From contig CM063502.1 of assembly GCA_032207245.1 (NCBI GenBank), positions 133,203,205 through 133,267,204 on the forward strand: a DNA stretch of 64,000 nucleotides. The letters are read 5' to 3'. This document shows positions 1 to 10,564 of the stretch, one piece after another; position 1 is the stretch's first letter; the number at the start of each line of letters is the position of its first letter. This stretch comes from Pardosa pseudoannulata (Eukaryota; Arthropoda; Arachnida; Araneae; Lycosidae). The notes beneath the pieces are model-generated. The model did not search any database and was not told the origin of the DNA. It worked only from the letters and a program-made list of their open reading frames with translations. The position numbers were made by a program, and so were the translations under genes.

Positions 1-227
1 GAAGAATATAATGTAAAAAACTTCCCAAGGAAAAATAAAAATATTTGTTAGTAGAATATGGTGTATAACATATGAGTTATGGTCTATGATAGACTTCCTC
101 ATAAAGTTACAATCACAATAATTATTAAAATAAATCTGATCTAAATGCATTTATGTTTGCTGTAATAAACTATAATAGAATAAAAAATAATCGTCAAAAT
201 TCAGATTTTAATAAATATATACAAAAG
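1..227. other. AT-rich sequence, nothing recognised
   Basis: AT-rich DNA downstream of the broken BEL/Pao integrase on the minus strand. I looked for a 3' LTR matching the one near 3786-4203 and did not see it, so the 3' end of that element is missing or lies outside the window. Confidence 0.4.
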
Positions 228-512
228 TTATATGATTTGTAAAATATGTACAGTTAATTCAAGCTGTACAGCTAATTCAAGTTGTACTGTGCGGTAAACT
301 GCACATGTGAATAAGACAATCCAAGTTTTGGATCCGTCCTTTAAAACCAAAGGACCTGCGAGATCAATACTGGTAGTTTCAAAAGTAGCAGAGTCTCTTA
401 AACGGTCTTCCGGCATAGGTGCAGCTTGTATCTCGGGATGTTTAGTCTCAAATCTTTTACATGTGATACAAGATTTTATAATACTGCGAATTGTTTTACG
501 ACTTCTAATCAA
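228..512 (-). pseudogene. BEL/Pao integrase N-terminal fragment
   Basis: The fragment contains CITCKRF from the zinc-binding (HHCC) domain and the start of the integrase core, with FETTSIDLAGPLVLKDG supplying the first catalytic Asp. The frame then degenerates in a tandem duplication of the VQLEL segment and ends. The remaining core and the C-terminal domain are not present downstream. It follows the 643-1698 block in the expected order. Confidence 0.8.
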
Positions 513-642
513 CTAATAATGTTCTCTCAAACTTGACATTAAAGTCTGAATTCCACAATGAGATAAAGTTTTATGTCTATACACAATCATCTTATGAACT
601 ACAACGTGATCAGGAGGCAAAAGGATAGGATATTTGAAATTT

Positions 643-1820
643 TCAAAATCTCATTAAAAGTTGTGTCTTTATTCTAATGAGACCTTTTGGATCAACGAAT
701 GGTCGAAGGTTTCGAAATTTCTTTTCACTACTTGTTCCAAATGAGGTATTTTGTATAATTTTCCAAATCATGGTTTCAGCTTCTGTCAGTTCTTCGCTTT
801 CCAAACTTTGTGAGGTGTACAAAATCAACTTTTTGCATTTTCTGACAAATCTAAGTAACCATGCAGTAATTCTCACTATCTCCTCGAAAGATGAAACATT
901 ATTCAAGTAATCAAATTCGTCGTTCTTTGTAACTGTCAAAGTAACTATAGTCTTTTTCTTCTCCGAATTTATAATTTCTTTATCGACCATAGCTTCACTA
1001 ACTGGCCAATGATTCTGATCTTTCTTCAGCCAAGATGGGCCATCATGCCACTTTTGAATTAGAAGTGTGACTACAGAACCTCCTCTAGAAGGTAAGTCGG
1101 CTGGGTTGAATGCTCCAGGAATAGGATTCCACTCCTCCTTTGAACTGTGGTTTCTTATCTCTCTTACACTGTTTATGACAAAAACTCCCCATTCTTCTTC
1201 ATTTTTGATCCAATGTAAAGCATTCATGGAGACCATCCAGTAAAATGTAGTTATATCTTCCATGTGTAAATCTTGTTTGATTGTTGTCATGAGGCCTGTT
1301 CCTATAATGCACGCTAGCAATTCCAGTCTGGAAACTGTTACCAGTTTCAATGGAGCTACTCGGGACCGTGACTGTACCAGTTGACAGGAAACACCTTCTT
1401 CATATTCACTTCTCAAATATATGCAAGTTGCATAAGCTAATTGAGAGGCGTCACAGAAAACATGGAATGATAGATTGTTCCTGTCTTTAAGATTGATTGC
1501 CAGTCTTCTAGTTATCGTTAAATTATTAGCATGAGTTAAATCTGCTTTCAATTTCAAAAACTTTTTAGCAAGTTCATCAGATAGTTCTGCATCCCAAGCC
1601 AATTTAGCTCTCCAACAGTCTTGCATCAAAAGTTTAAATCTTAAAGTCACAGGACTCAATATTCCAAGAGGGTCAAACAGTTGATTTGCTGATGACAATT
1701 TTAGATCTTTTAGTTAATGGAATTGCATCAAGAATATCTTGTTTATAGGCACATCTTAAGGTGTCATCTTCTGTGTTCCATCCAAGCCCCAACACAGAAA
1801 CATTTTCTTCATGCGCAGAA
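643..1820 (-). pseudogene. BEL/Pao pol: post-RT linker and RNase H-like region
   Basis: The minus frame 1698-643 (351 aa) begins just before the motif FDPLGILSPVTLRFK, the hallmark that follows the reverse transcriptase in Pao pol proteins. It continues through the RNase H-like region (FHVFCDASQLAYATCIY, then SRLELLACIIG and a W/H-rich stretch) to a segment just before the integrase. Just upstream, at about 1820-1700, a short stretch reads VLGLGWNTEDDTLRC, the usual lead-in to this region, interrupted by a stop. The catalytic RT with its YxDD box is missing, which marks an internal deletion, not simple decay. Confidence 0.85.
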
Positions 1821-1829
1821 GATTCTTTG

Positions 1830-2120
1830 TCAGGGTTTTGTCATTTCTTTGGGAGACTGGGTTTGATTATTATTGCATAAAAGATAATGTTGTAATCTTC
1901 CACAATTTTGACATTTGATTCTGGATTTACAAGAGCTAGAAATATGATTAAGTTTCAAGCACCTAAAGCAACCTCCCCTTTTCATAAAAATATCTTTCCT
2001 TTTATCACCTGGTAAACTCTGAGCATATCTACAGTCAGCACTTAAATGGTTCTTATCACAAAATATACATTGAGGGTTCTTCGAGGCTGTGTTGTTTTGT
2101 ACTGAAATATAGAGTTCCAT
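1830..2120 (-). pseudogene. BEL/Pao gag zinc knuckles
   Basis: Three Cys/His clusters lie in a row in about 50 residues: CIFCDKNHLSADC, CFRCLKLNHISSSC and CQNCGRLQHYLLC. These are the nucleic-acid-binding knuckles that follow DUF1759 in BEL/Pao gag proteins. The second fits CX2CX4HX4C exactly; the first is one residue short between its second Cys and the His, and the third between its His and the last Cys. The frame ends shortly after the last cluster, where a protease domain would be expected but is absent. Confidence 0.8.
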
Positions 2121-2212
2121 GCCCGTGGTAATATTTTTTATTACGATTAAAGGATCTAATTGGCTGATTCTTTTTGTTCTTATGTTCTAGTCCAAACCCA
2201 CTTTTGGCTAAG

Positions 2213-3118
2213 TTATCTCTTTTCTTCACCCTCAATTTCATTTCCAAGAAATTTCATTAGCGTTTCTAACTTGTTAATTTTTTCATCTTTTTTAAACGTT
2301 ATCGTAAACAAATGTTCCCAAATCCGTGAAAGATCAATAGGCAAACACGACTCGACCAAAGGGTAAAGCATGGACGCATACTTGTCACTTGTTACACCCA
2401 GCATCTGCAAAGATCTTAGCTGGGTTTCAATTTTGTCGTACAATTTAACTAATGGAAGTTTATGTTCATTATTCAAGGCATTATTTAATACCAAGCTCAA
2501 AAGTTCTCTTACATAGACCTCCACTAATACATCCTCAAGTCCAAAACGATCCTTTAAACAATCGATGGCTTGAACATAGTTTTCAGCCGTGGATGGAAAA
2601 GGCTCGACTACCTCCCTAGCTCTTGAACCTTTAAGGGTTGTTTGTATCAAGTACTGATATTTATCTTCATTTGAAATATCCGGATCAGAATCTATTTTTT
2701 TAAATAATCCTCAGAAAAATAAAGAATCTTTCAGAGTCTCATCAAATTTCTGTAACTCGATCTTAGGCAACTTAAAATTTCTTTTTTCGTTAATTGAATA
2801 TGTATCAATTTCGCTGTCAGATCTGTTTATGCAGCGTTCTAGTTCCGTTTTAAAATATATGAATTTATCTTCATAAGATTCGACACTTTCGATTTCATCA
2901 CGAATAATTTTCTCGGTATGCGTAGCATCCTTCGTGATTAAATCAAGTATATCTTTATCTAAGTTTTGAATTTTCAAAGAATTCTCTGTTAACTGATTCA
3001 GGTTACTAGAATACAAATCAGAATCATCTACTTTCGATTTCAAAATTAATTCCAAATTTCCAGTAAATTTAGTAAAACAGCCTCGATAAGAACCTCTCAA
3101 TTTAGTTAATGTTTCCAT
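2213..3118 (-). pseudogene. BEL/Pao gag (DUF1759-type), broken
   Basis: Two adjacent minus-strand frames (3118-2711 and 2650-2213) make up one gag-like region. The first starts with METLTKLRGSYRG and continues in a charged, probably coiled-coil stretch. The second carries the DUF1759-like motif ending in ...KDRFG and a following conserved helical part, typical of gag polyproteins of BEL/Pao elements. A frame change or stop near 2650-2710 separates them. The start codon at 3116-3118 lies about 645 bases after the primer binding site, so the leader is long. The normal role is to form the capsid and bind the element RNA. Confidence 0.8.
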
Positions 3119-3762
3119 TTTAAATATTAATAAAATTGTCTAAATATATCACCATAAATCCTAATATAAATATGAACAGATACCCAATACAACATACACT
3201 TCTGTTTTCAATAATAAAATGCAATATTCAATTCAATAAATACTATTCATAAAGAACTGCATAATTCAAAATATATAAACATACAGATGTATTGTAATTC
3301 TTAAATTAAAAGTTTTCCAGTAAAAATCTTCTCAAAAAGAATAATAAAATTTCAAGTAAAATACAAGCAATTCTAAAAACAATATTCAGTTAATTCAGCA
3401 TCAAATAACTTTTGTAACATATGCTCCTGGTTATCAGAATAGAAAATAAATTTAACATTCTAGATATTTATTAAATCCTGTATTATCAAAATTGCATCAA
3501 ATTACTCTAATCCAAATTATATCAAATATATTCAATCCAACTTTATCAATAAAGCAATTTCTTAAACACTCTCTTCTATTTTATCAATGTTCGCTTACTA
3601 CTTAAATTCCAAAAAGATATTCTCATTAATTATTCAAAATACTCCACTTTCCTTTAATATATTTCAAATATAATTGATGAGCCAGTTAAATATTTAAGCA
3701 TCAAGAGTTCTAAATAAATTCTTTTCCAGTTGTCAAAACACATATTATGACTTAATTCCAGC
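3119..3762 (-). other. Leader of the BEL/Pao element (no gene)
   Basis: AT-rich noncoding stretch between the primer binding site and the gag start codon. It is probably the untranslated leader carrying the packaging signal. No open frame or second element is recognisable. Confidence 0.5.
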
Positions 3763-3780
3763 GTCCCTGTTCGGGCGCCA
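3763..3780 (-). promoter_or_regulatory. Primer binding site for tRNA-Lys
   Basis: The plus strand reads GTCCCTGTTCGGGCGCCA, identical to the last 18 nt (with CCA) of animal tRNA-Lys(UUU). On the element's coding strand this is the complement, placed 5 nt inside the LTR end, exactly where minus-strand DNA synthesis is primed. The perfect match contrasts with the decayed coding regions of the element. Confidence 0.9.
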
Positions 3781-3785
3781 AATTA

Positions 3786-4203
3786 TGTAGCAATCGAAAA
3801 CAATAAGACAATGAGACATAACATGCATAACTCACCTTGCTTACGATCGCTATCTTTTCGCACCGAAATGAAGTCACATCGAAGTTATGGATCGACAATA
3901 GTGTTAATCACCTGCATTGAAGAGAGCCAATCTAATAACCTAAACACATTTAATTAGTTTGAATTATTTACAGGAATATATACAGACATTTTAGTATTAA
4001 CATGAGCGATGTTGCTGTCACACCACTCATCGTTCTAATCTTTTCAGAGAACAGTTCCACTTTTTTAGTCTCTTTGTTCTATCAGAGTTGAGTAATCTCA
4101 GTAGAAGTGGAAGTGCTTTTCGTGACACACGTCTCACAACTAAAATACTAGTACTTCGATAGTGTTGGAGTAGTTTTCAGAGTCACTTATGTAACGAAAC
4201 ACA
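3786..4203 (-). repeat. 5' LTR of the BEL/Pao element
   Basis: The inner edge is fixed by the primer binding site and by the minus-strand terminus ...GCTACA. The outer edge, near 4201-4203 (minus TGTGTTTCG...), is inferred from where a separate gag-like reading frame is cut off. That gives about 418 bp bounded by TG...CA. The outer boundary is uncertain by a few bases because there is no second LTR to compare. Confidence 0.6.
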
Positions 4204-4399
4204 TTAGCAAGATATAATTACACAATAATTGTAGCTTGCCATCTTCTGTTATTCCGGTAACTTGGCCAAGAAAAATATGTAAAGTCCTTTTCCGGTGTTT
4301 CCATTTAGATTCGACCCCCGTGCACATGGGATCGGTTTCAAATCTTTCTGGTTTCAAAAATTGTTCCATTTTGCAAAATTCAGGAATGTGGGAATGCAC
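4204..4399 (-). pseudogene. Gag start fragment of another retrotransposon
   Basis: Reading from about 4370 on the minus strand: MEQFLKPERFETDP, then WKHRKRTLHIFL and ITEDGKLQLLCNYI. This matches the N-terminal layout of gag-like proteins of arthropod LTR retrotransposons (an acidic lead-in, a WKxWxRTFxxFL-like motif, then DKLxLLxNYI). The frame is cut by the BEL/Pao LTR after NYI, so the BEL/Pao copy probably inserted into this older gag. I did not find the other half. Confidence 0.55.
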
Positions 4400-4489
4400 G
4401 AAATTCTAGTTGATTACATTGTAGTGAAGTGAAAAATAATCTAACAACATATTAACCTAGATTTAGGCTTTAATCAACTAGATGACAAT

Positions 4490-5165
4490 GAGGTGTAAAG
4501 GCTACATAGTTACATCAATGTAAACAGCACAGAAGTGTTGCCAAATATAATTAATAAAACAAGTGTTGCTACAGGAAACAAAATACATTATACTACTACG
4601 AACTGTTTACTGCATTGTTGTAAGTGACTTAAATAGCTAATTTGCCAGCGTTTCCATATCGTTTGCTCTATTTTTTTAGTTTTTTGCCACTTATTAAGGA
4701 TGTTGTCCTTTTGATCAATTACGTTGGGTTATAGAATTGAATTTATAGGTTTACCTACCAAGAAGCTGGTCTGGTAGGTAAAGCAATCACTTGCATTTTT
4801 CCAAAGCATCCCTAGCGTTTTAGATACGATCTCTTCCGAATTTCTATCCAGTAGAAACTATTGCAGTTCAGGGATTGGACCCTTGTACGAGTGACATTTA
4901 TTAATAGTCATTCCTCCTCGAAGAAGGAGTTGCGGTAACTCTAATTGGAGTTTTTAAAATTCGAGTTCATCTGAAGAACCAGAAAAGCAGTCATCCATGT
5001 AAAAATTTTGAAGGACAGTCTTTGAAGCTAAAGGGAAGTTCATACTGTCGCGAGTTGTAGAACTGTTGTTGCTAAATAAGGGACCGACGCAGTCCCGTAG
5101 GTGACAGTCCGTAAATAAAAAACTTTGATTGGGGACTTGTGTTGTTTAGGTTGTATACCGCGACT
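4490..5165 (-). pseudogene. Second BEL/Pao pol remnant (RT joined to integrase C-terminus)
   Basis: On the minus strand about 5125-5050 reads TVTYGTASVPYLATTVLQ, the conserved RT segment before the catalytic box. After a frameshift comes FYMDDCFSGSSDELE, the YxDD-type box (here YMDD). Then come LLRGGMTINKCHS and KTLGMLWKNASDCFTY, the usual post-RT block. Within a few codons the reading jumps to NKWQKTKKIEQTIWKRW, which resembles the integrase C-terminal domain (DUF5641) of BEL/Pao pol. RNase H and the integrase core are therefore deleted. It belongs to a different copy from the element at 228-4203. Confidence 0.7.
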
Positions 5166-5597
5166 TTAATTTGTTCGTGTTCAAAGATTCATATATATAT
5201 TTTATTTTTATAATGTCTGACATTTTTATGACATTAAGCTATTTTTCAGCATTCTCAAATATATTAGAGTAGTGTGGTGCCGACAAAGATGCACACAGAT
5301 TAAATTTAATCCTAATTTCAAGTTTTTTATGCAAACTTTTCTCGTTAATTATTCATTTATCTTTTGTAGAATAAATGTTGTGGCAACGGCGACAGAAGAA
5401 GATTAATTTTATTCTCTTGCAGTCTAATGCGTTGTGTATAGAACGAGATGTGTTAAAGTTTGATCTGTTGTCTGTTTTTTCCCTACTAAAATGCTTGTTC
5501 ATTTTAAGCTCTGAATTTTTATTACCTGCTGCACAGTTTCGTGGGAGTATCAGACCAACACCTCCCCACAGTAGTATGCGTAGAACTTGAACTAGTG
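5166..5597. other. No recognisable feature
   Basis: A short open frame (71 aa, 5375-5590, plus) lies here, but it has no recognisable motif and the sequence is low in complexity. I do not call it a gene. Confidence 0.4.
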
Positions 5598-5690
5598 TTA
5601 TGAAAAGAGGTGAGAAATTAAATCCTAAATTGTCATATAAATCATCTCTTTAGATTTCTAAAAACCATTTTTTGGTAATTAAACGTTTAC
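5598..5690 (+). pseudogene. THAP-domain exon remnant
   Basis: About 90 bases match the 3' half of the THAP exon at 12215-12295 but contain an in-frame stop (tctctttag) within the domain. The matching frame covers the KRDEKLNP...YKS part and the NHF position equivalent to EDHF, followed by the same ggtaat splice-donor-like sequence. The N-terminal part with the first zinc ligands is not recognisable. Confidence 0.5.
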
Positions 5691-6373
5691 TTAAAATTTT
5701 TTTATAACAAACTCCTGTAAGCTAACCAATGCTGTTTAACTTAAAATAATCGCTATTTTTTTAGTATTTTACAAAGTTCAGGTACTTTATAATGAATTTA
5801 TGAATAAAAGTATAAAAGGTAACAATTATGTAATAAATAACTCGGAATAAATTGATTTATGTATTCTCAAAGTAGTTAAGTAATTTTTTGAAATATACCT
5901 ATTTTCTTGAGTATAGCGGTTCACACTCTAATATTTTTCGATTAAACTGAAGCTAATTTGAAAAAGTAATACACTATTTACTGATATTACTTAAATAATA
6001 TAAATTTAATTTTAAAGCTTACATACATTTTTATTCAACATTAATATTAAAGACTATAAAATTATTAATATTTCTTATATAAATCAAAAGTTATACAATC
6101 TTTAAGTATATAAAAATACTATGAAGAATCTGAACAATGCAAACATTTCATAAAGTCATTTATGAATTTTTTTCAATAAATAGTAGAGCGAATATATATT
6201 TATAATCGAAGTACAAACGCACAATATCTATTTCAAATTTCAACACAAACAAAAAAAAATCTGGGTATTAAATTTTCTGAAATTTATTTAATCTTCTTTA
6301 CATCTGCCATCAAGCAACAGGTTCTATATACATGAAAAAGCCAATATATGTTTACTCGTTTTTATATTACACT

Positions 6374-6429
6374 TTCTCGTGTTTCAAAAAAATAGACCTT
6401 AGCACTCCACTCCAAACGAAACCAAACCA
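6374..6429 (+). repeat. 3' tail of a tRNA-derived SINE
   Basis: The sequence ctcgtgtttc..aatagaccttagcactccactccaaacgaaacc matches the 3' end of the full SINE at 16677-16853. Only about 55 bases remain. Confidence 0.65.
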
Positions 6430-7370
6430 AATCTATTACGCTTTACGCTTCTTATTTGTGTTAATTCATGAGCTCAAGTTATTCGTAAAGTTTATGGTAC
6501 TCCTAAAATTAACATTAAATCAATAGTGCCTAGCCCATGCTATTATATTCATCTGTACATATCAATTTATACTAATATAATTTTACAAAATTTCTTCATT
6601 CATTTCTATAAAATATTTAATAAAGAAACTTTAATATCAGATAACCATGACTGTTTTGATTAAAATAATTGATGAGAGGAATATCTTTTGAATGTAAATA
6701 TGAAATAATTGGTATTAGGAATGTTAATAAATGGTGATTTTTATAACCATATATGATGATGGTTTTAATATATAATTTAAGTGTTTTGATCCGAGAATGG
6801 TTTTTAATGCAAAATCTCCTACTCTAATATTAACATAATTTTCAGATATATTTTATATTTACCAGATCAAAATAATTTTCAACCATAAGAACTTCCAATT
6901 AACCCTTTCGTGAGCCAATCATTTCACACACAACGTTTACTAATCTCTTGGTTCTGAATCCTCGTATTTCCGCTTCTATGAAATTAGTTCTGTCAATTTT
7001 TGCGAGGTTGTCGGACTGTCATTTGTTGAATCTGGGTAAGGAAGACGTTATAAACAAATGTAGACATATATAATATTGAGGTTGATAAAATTATCCTAAA
7101 GGTTGGAGTATAAATAAATTTTGAAGAGAAGGTAATTTTAAAATGCCAGCAAAACATAATCCGGAAATAGAACGCACTTGCTAACAAGATGCAAACATTG
7201 CAATATCATCAATTGTAACGTCACAACTAATCACGGAGCGGTTTGAAGTCACGTGGTTTTCTCTTTACGTTAAAACTAATTTTAAAAATGGTAAACCCAA
7301 TTTTTTTTTTAATTTTTGGATTAACAAGTCTGGAATTATCAAAAAATATTAAGTTGCTCGATTCCCTTAC

Positions 7371-7511
7371 AAGTGCAAATTCCTCATCCTCCTAGGGGTG
7401 GGGTGGGGTATTATTAAGTTAGATTAAAATGTGGTTGGCTTTTAACATTTTCTACTAATGTTATGCATTTATGGCTGAAAAAGTCAAAATTATATAAATC
7501 TAATTTAAAAC
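7371..7511 (+). repeat. Local direct duplication, unit 1
   Basis: About 140 bases, starting AAGTGCAAATTCCTCATC and running through AGATTAAAATGTGGTTGG to TTATATAAATCTA, recur at 7671-7815 with small indels. The copies lie 300 bases apart in the same orientation, within THAP repeat copy A. Copy B has only one equivalent start (about 13225), so the duplication is private to copy A. Confidence 0.75.
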
Positions 7512-7670
7512 TTAAAATAAAAATAATGATGTCTGACTTGGAAAAAAAGGGGAGGAAACAGAAGGGGAGGGGACTGTAACAAAAAATGAAATATTCAATA
7601 ATTTCTAGAACAATAGTAATATGATACATGCACAATTGTATAATTTTTTTTTAAATAAATTTTTAAAACA

Positions 7671-7815
7671 CAAGTGCAAATTCCTCATTTCCTGGAGGGT
7701 GGGGTGAGGTATTATTAAAAGTTAGATTAAAATGTGGTTGATTTTTAACATTTTCTACTAATGTTATGCATTTATAATGTTATGCTGAATAAGTCAAAAT
7801 TATATAAATCTAGTT
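7671..7815 (+). repeat. Local direct duplication, unit 2
   Basis: Second unit of the duplication described at 7371-7511. It carries an extra internal repeat of the TAATGTTATGC segment and otherwise differs by scattered substitutions. Confidence 0.75.
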
Positions 7816-7884
7816 TAGGGCCAATTTGGGCGATTTTGCCGAAAACAACAAAGGCATATACATGTGAAACTCTGATCGTGGAAT

Positions 7885-8330
7885 GCCTACTACACTATTT
7901 TGGATGACAATGTGCTTCCTACGTTGTGGCTGTTTCACGGGTTGAACCCTTGTTACTTTCAGGATGACAATACCAGTTGTCATGTTTCGAGGTTAACCAA
8001 GGCTTGGCATGGTGCCATTGGAGTTCATCGAATGGACTGGCCTGCCCAGAGCCCAGACCTGAACCCTATCGTGAACCTCTGTGAAGAGTTGGATCGCCAA
8101 ATTAAGGGGGCACTAGCCGTCCAAAATCAGTGAAGGTAGTTGTATGTCTTCTCCAAGGCTAGTGGAAGACAATACCACTAGCTGTAATACAAAGACTTGT
8201 GGAAAGTATGCCCCGGAGGGTTCAAGCTGTAATTGCCTCTGGGGGGGGGGCTCTATCAACTATTGATTTTGAATAAAGTTAGTTTTTCTTTTCTATCACA
8301 GGTGTCCAAATACTTATTGGTAGACAGTTT
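7885..8330 (+). pseudogene. Tc1-like transposase C-terminus and 3' terminal repeat
   Basis: The frame 7900-8133 contains QDDNTSCHVSR, with the second catalytic Asp, and MDWPAQSPDLNPIVNL, the signature before the third catalytic residue (normally IENLW; here the Glu is changed to Val). A frameshift near 8130 leads to LVESMPRRVQAVIA, the usual C-terminal end of Tc1 transposases. About 60 bases on is CAGGTGTCCAAATACTTATTGG (8299-8320), the expected inner-to-outer sequence of a Tc1 terminal repeat. The N-terminal two thirds (paired-type DNA-binding domain and first Asp) and the 5' terminal repeat are missing. Normal function is TA-targeted cut-and-paste transposition. Confidence 0.9.
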
Positions 8331-9085
8331 ATTTCGATATGCGCTAAGGGAAAACCACTTGGTTTTGAAACCAAAGTTTGTTTTATCCACGCAATGCCTT
8401 CTGTCAACGCATCTTTTCGAGCGTTGTTACCGTATGTTTTGTCCCTTAAACCTACGGAAGATCCCGTACTCGAGTAAATATTTAATGGTGCCTTGCGGGT
8501 GCTATTCACCGTTAACCTTCCTAAAGGCATTGCCTCCTCCCTTCTGGTATGTTGGTCCACCAACTATAAGGCGTATTTATGATCTTTGATGTTAAGGGAA
8601 TGAAAGGATTTGAATCCCTCGACATTTACCCGTTGGAACGAAAACTCCGGACTCGCCAATGTTCTCCAAAATCCTCCCTGCCCTCCGAACATGGAATTGA
8701 GTGCGAGTCTCAATACTTCGATCTGTATCGAACCAAGCCGGACCAATGTATCTACCTCTTCCTTCACTTTTCCTTTAGGGTACCGGAACCTCTCCGAAAT
8801 GAGAAAATTCCCCTTTCGAAAATTTCCCCTCTTCTAATACTTCGCTAGCTCCGCGCACCGCTCCCGGTCTCTTAAACATATCTCAGACGCGGTACGCTCT
8901 GGGTCACCCCTTTGGTTTTTCATCAGGGTTCCGCTTCTCAAGCAAACAACGCCCCTCTCCTCCCCCTCAGAGGGCGAAACTAAGTTCTCCTTCCCCCCTC
9001 GGAGTGACTCTCAGCGCATTAGTTAGGGAAAAACTACATCTTGTCAATCCCGTCACCTCCAATGATATAATAACACACTGTTCTG
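8331..9085. other. GC-rich unidentified sequence, left part
   Basis: Clearly richer in G and C than the surroundings, with pyrimidine-rich runs. Several overlapping short open frames exist on both strands (up to 118 aa), none with a recognisable motif. It probably continues at 11325-11815 on the other side of the Harbinger-like insertion. It could be an LTR or other repeat of a family I do not recognise. Confidence 0.45.
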
Positions 9086-9354
9086 TGGCTCGATTCTCCC
9101 CTTTTCGTTACGTACCGAAATCGTCTACTCAACGAACAATTTTACCGACAGTTTCAACGAACTTTCGACCGAAAGCGATTCTCCCCGTTTCGTTGCAAAT
9201 CTTCGTTCACGCTTGTTCGCTAAAACGAGTTTGGGGTCGAGGCTTCGTTTTTCAACCAATCATATTCCCTTCGTAACGAAAAGTTTGAGAGGATTATTTG
9301 TAGGTACACAAACGCACGTGTATAGTGTAATAAGCTCTCTCGTATTAAAAAAAT

Positions 9355-9558
9355 ATGTCTCAAAAGCGATCGGCGAAAACAACTCCCCGACAGTATGCCA
9401 CGATGGTGGAATTCATTGGAAATAATAAAAAAATGTTAAACGGAAAATTAACTCCAGAATTTACTGCCAACGATAAAGAAAAACTGTGGGATCAATTGAC
9501 AAATTTACTAAATGCCGATGGATTAGGACCCATCAAATCGGTTTCAAAGTGGAAAAAA
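9355..9558 (+). CDS. Myb/SANT-like DNA-binding protein, first exon
   Basis: A 68-residue exon beginning with MSQKRSAKTT and followed directly by the splice donor GTAAGT (9559-9564). The layout QYATMVEFI...LTPEF...LWDQLTNLLN...GPIKSVSKWKK matches the tri-helical Myb/SANT-like domain (Myb_DNA-bind_5 type), with its conserved Trp residues, that accompanies Harbinger-type transposases. Such proteins bind the transposon ends and help nuclear import of the transposase. The reading is intact to the donor, but I could not identify a second exon in the following 1.7 kb. It might be a fragment of a gene otherwise lost. Confidence 0.65.
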
Positions 9559-10196
9559 GTAAGTATATTTCTACGTACTTTATTTTTATTTTACTTTTTT
9601 ATTAAATCAAAAAATAGTCAAACTAAAGTTTGCTGCATGGGTGATTCTAATTTTTAAAAAATTCCAGTATTTTAGACAAAATATTTGGAACTTAACACAA
9701 ATTTCTCTAAAAAAAAAAGCATGCTAATTTAAAATAAAAGATATTAATAAAGTGAATTTTCAGATGTCGGTATTAGACCTGGGCTATATCTGAATTTTAA
9801 TATTGTGATATAACATTGATCAAATATAGATATTTTGATAAAATAATATGTATTAATTCATATATTACTTTCTTGTGTAGTCGTAAACATATGCATGTTC
9901 TGTATAAAATTCAAACACACGCATACATAAATGTGTGTTTATTATAGAGGTTGAAAACATTCAATTTCTTAAACTTATACATAAATTTATATTTTTATAT
10001 TTTGTTGTAAAAAATGCAAAGCTATCTCCTGTATATCTGTTCTAAAATGAATCTATTCAAAAGTTTCACAAAATTAGAAAAGTTAATCAAATCACACAAG
10101 AAATATTTTTACTTTATTTATGGCAAAAAATAAATAAATAAATAAAAGAAAAACAGAAAAGTTTGATTATCTTCAAAATCATATATAAATATTATT

Positions 10197-10315
10197 TGAG
10201 GTAAAAGATAGCCTTTATTTTAACTTTTCACAAACACCTGTTTTTTTTTTTTTTACAATTTTCAATACAAACCCACATAAAACTTCATATTAGAATCACC
10301 CCTGGTTTATTGCTT
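10197..10315 (+). repeat. Dispersed repeat shared with 40712-40832
   Basis: About 115 bases (gtaaaagatagcctttatttt ... cccacataaaac ... agaatcaccc) align in the same orientation with 40712-40832 inside a SETD2 intron, despite indels. It probably marks a small dispersed element; I found no ends. Confidence 0.55.
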
Positions 10316-10478
10316 ACTAGAAACAATGTCTTAATTTTCATGAAAAAGCAAAATCCATTTGCAATTATTAGATATTATATCATCATTCAAATATTTATCA
10401 AAATACATAAATAAAAATACAAATGTAAAAAATTACTAATTCTCATTTATCTAATTTAAAAATTATTTTTATAAATGC

Positions 10479-10483
<5 letters not shown>

Positions 10484-10563
<80 letters not shown>
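10484..10563. repeat. (AT)n microsatellite
   Basis: About 80 bases of uninterrupted alternating T and A. Confidence 0.97.

Positions 10564-10564
<1 letters not shown>

Larger units (their letters stand above)
228..4203 (-). mobile_element. BEL/Pao LTR retrotransposon, degenerate and internally deleted
   Basis: Read on the minus strand the order is LTR (4203-3786), primer binding site, leader, gag (3118-2213), zinc knuckles (2120-1830), the tail of the RT region and RNase H-like Pao region (about 1820-643), then an integrase fragment (512-228). This is the canonical BEL/Pao order. The aspartic protease and nearly all of the reverse transcriptase are missing: the reading passes from the third zinc knuckle to a short post-RT segment within about 60 bases. 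Stops and frameshifts separate the blocks and no 3' LTR is visible. The copy cannot be autonomous. Confidence 0.85.
5598..7884 (+). repeat. THAP-bearing repeat, copy A (degenerate)
   Basis: Several blocks match copy B (12072-13345) in the same order. 5598-5690 matches 12215-12295, the end of a THAP exon. 6025-6060 matches 12350-12385 (acattaatattaaag). 6945-7290 matches 12755-13130, including a shared ACGTCACAAC...AATCACGGAGCG block. 7815-7884 matches 13265-13330 (gccgaaaacaac.aaaggcata). The spacing differs by insertions, among them a SINE tail at 6374-6429 and a local duplication. This suggests a dispersed transposon family encoding a THAP protein. Termini were not determined. Confidence 0.6.

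Noticed and set aside
5375..5590. 71-aa plus frame between BEL/Pao and THAP repeats
   Set aside because: No recognisable domain, no splice or promoter context, and hydrophobic chance-like composition.
8233..9276. Several overlapping frames of 67-118 aa in the GC-rich block
   Set aside because: Frames are open on both strands at once because stop codons are rarer in GC-rich DNA. No domain is recognised, so no gene is called.
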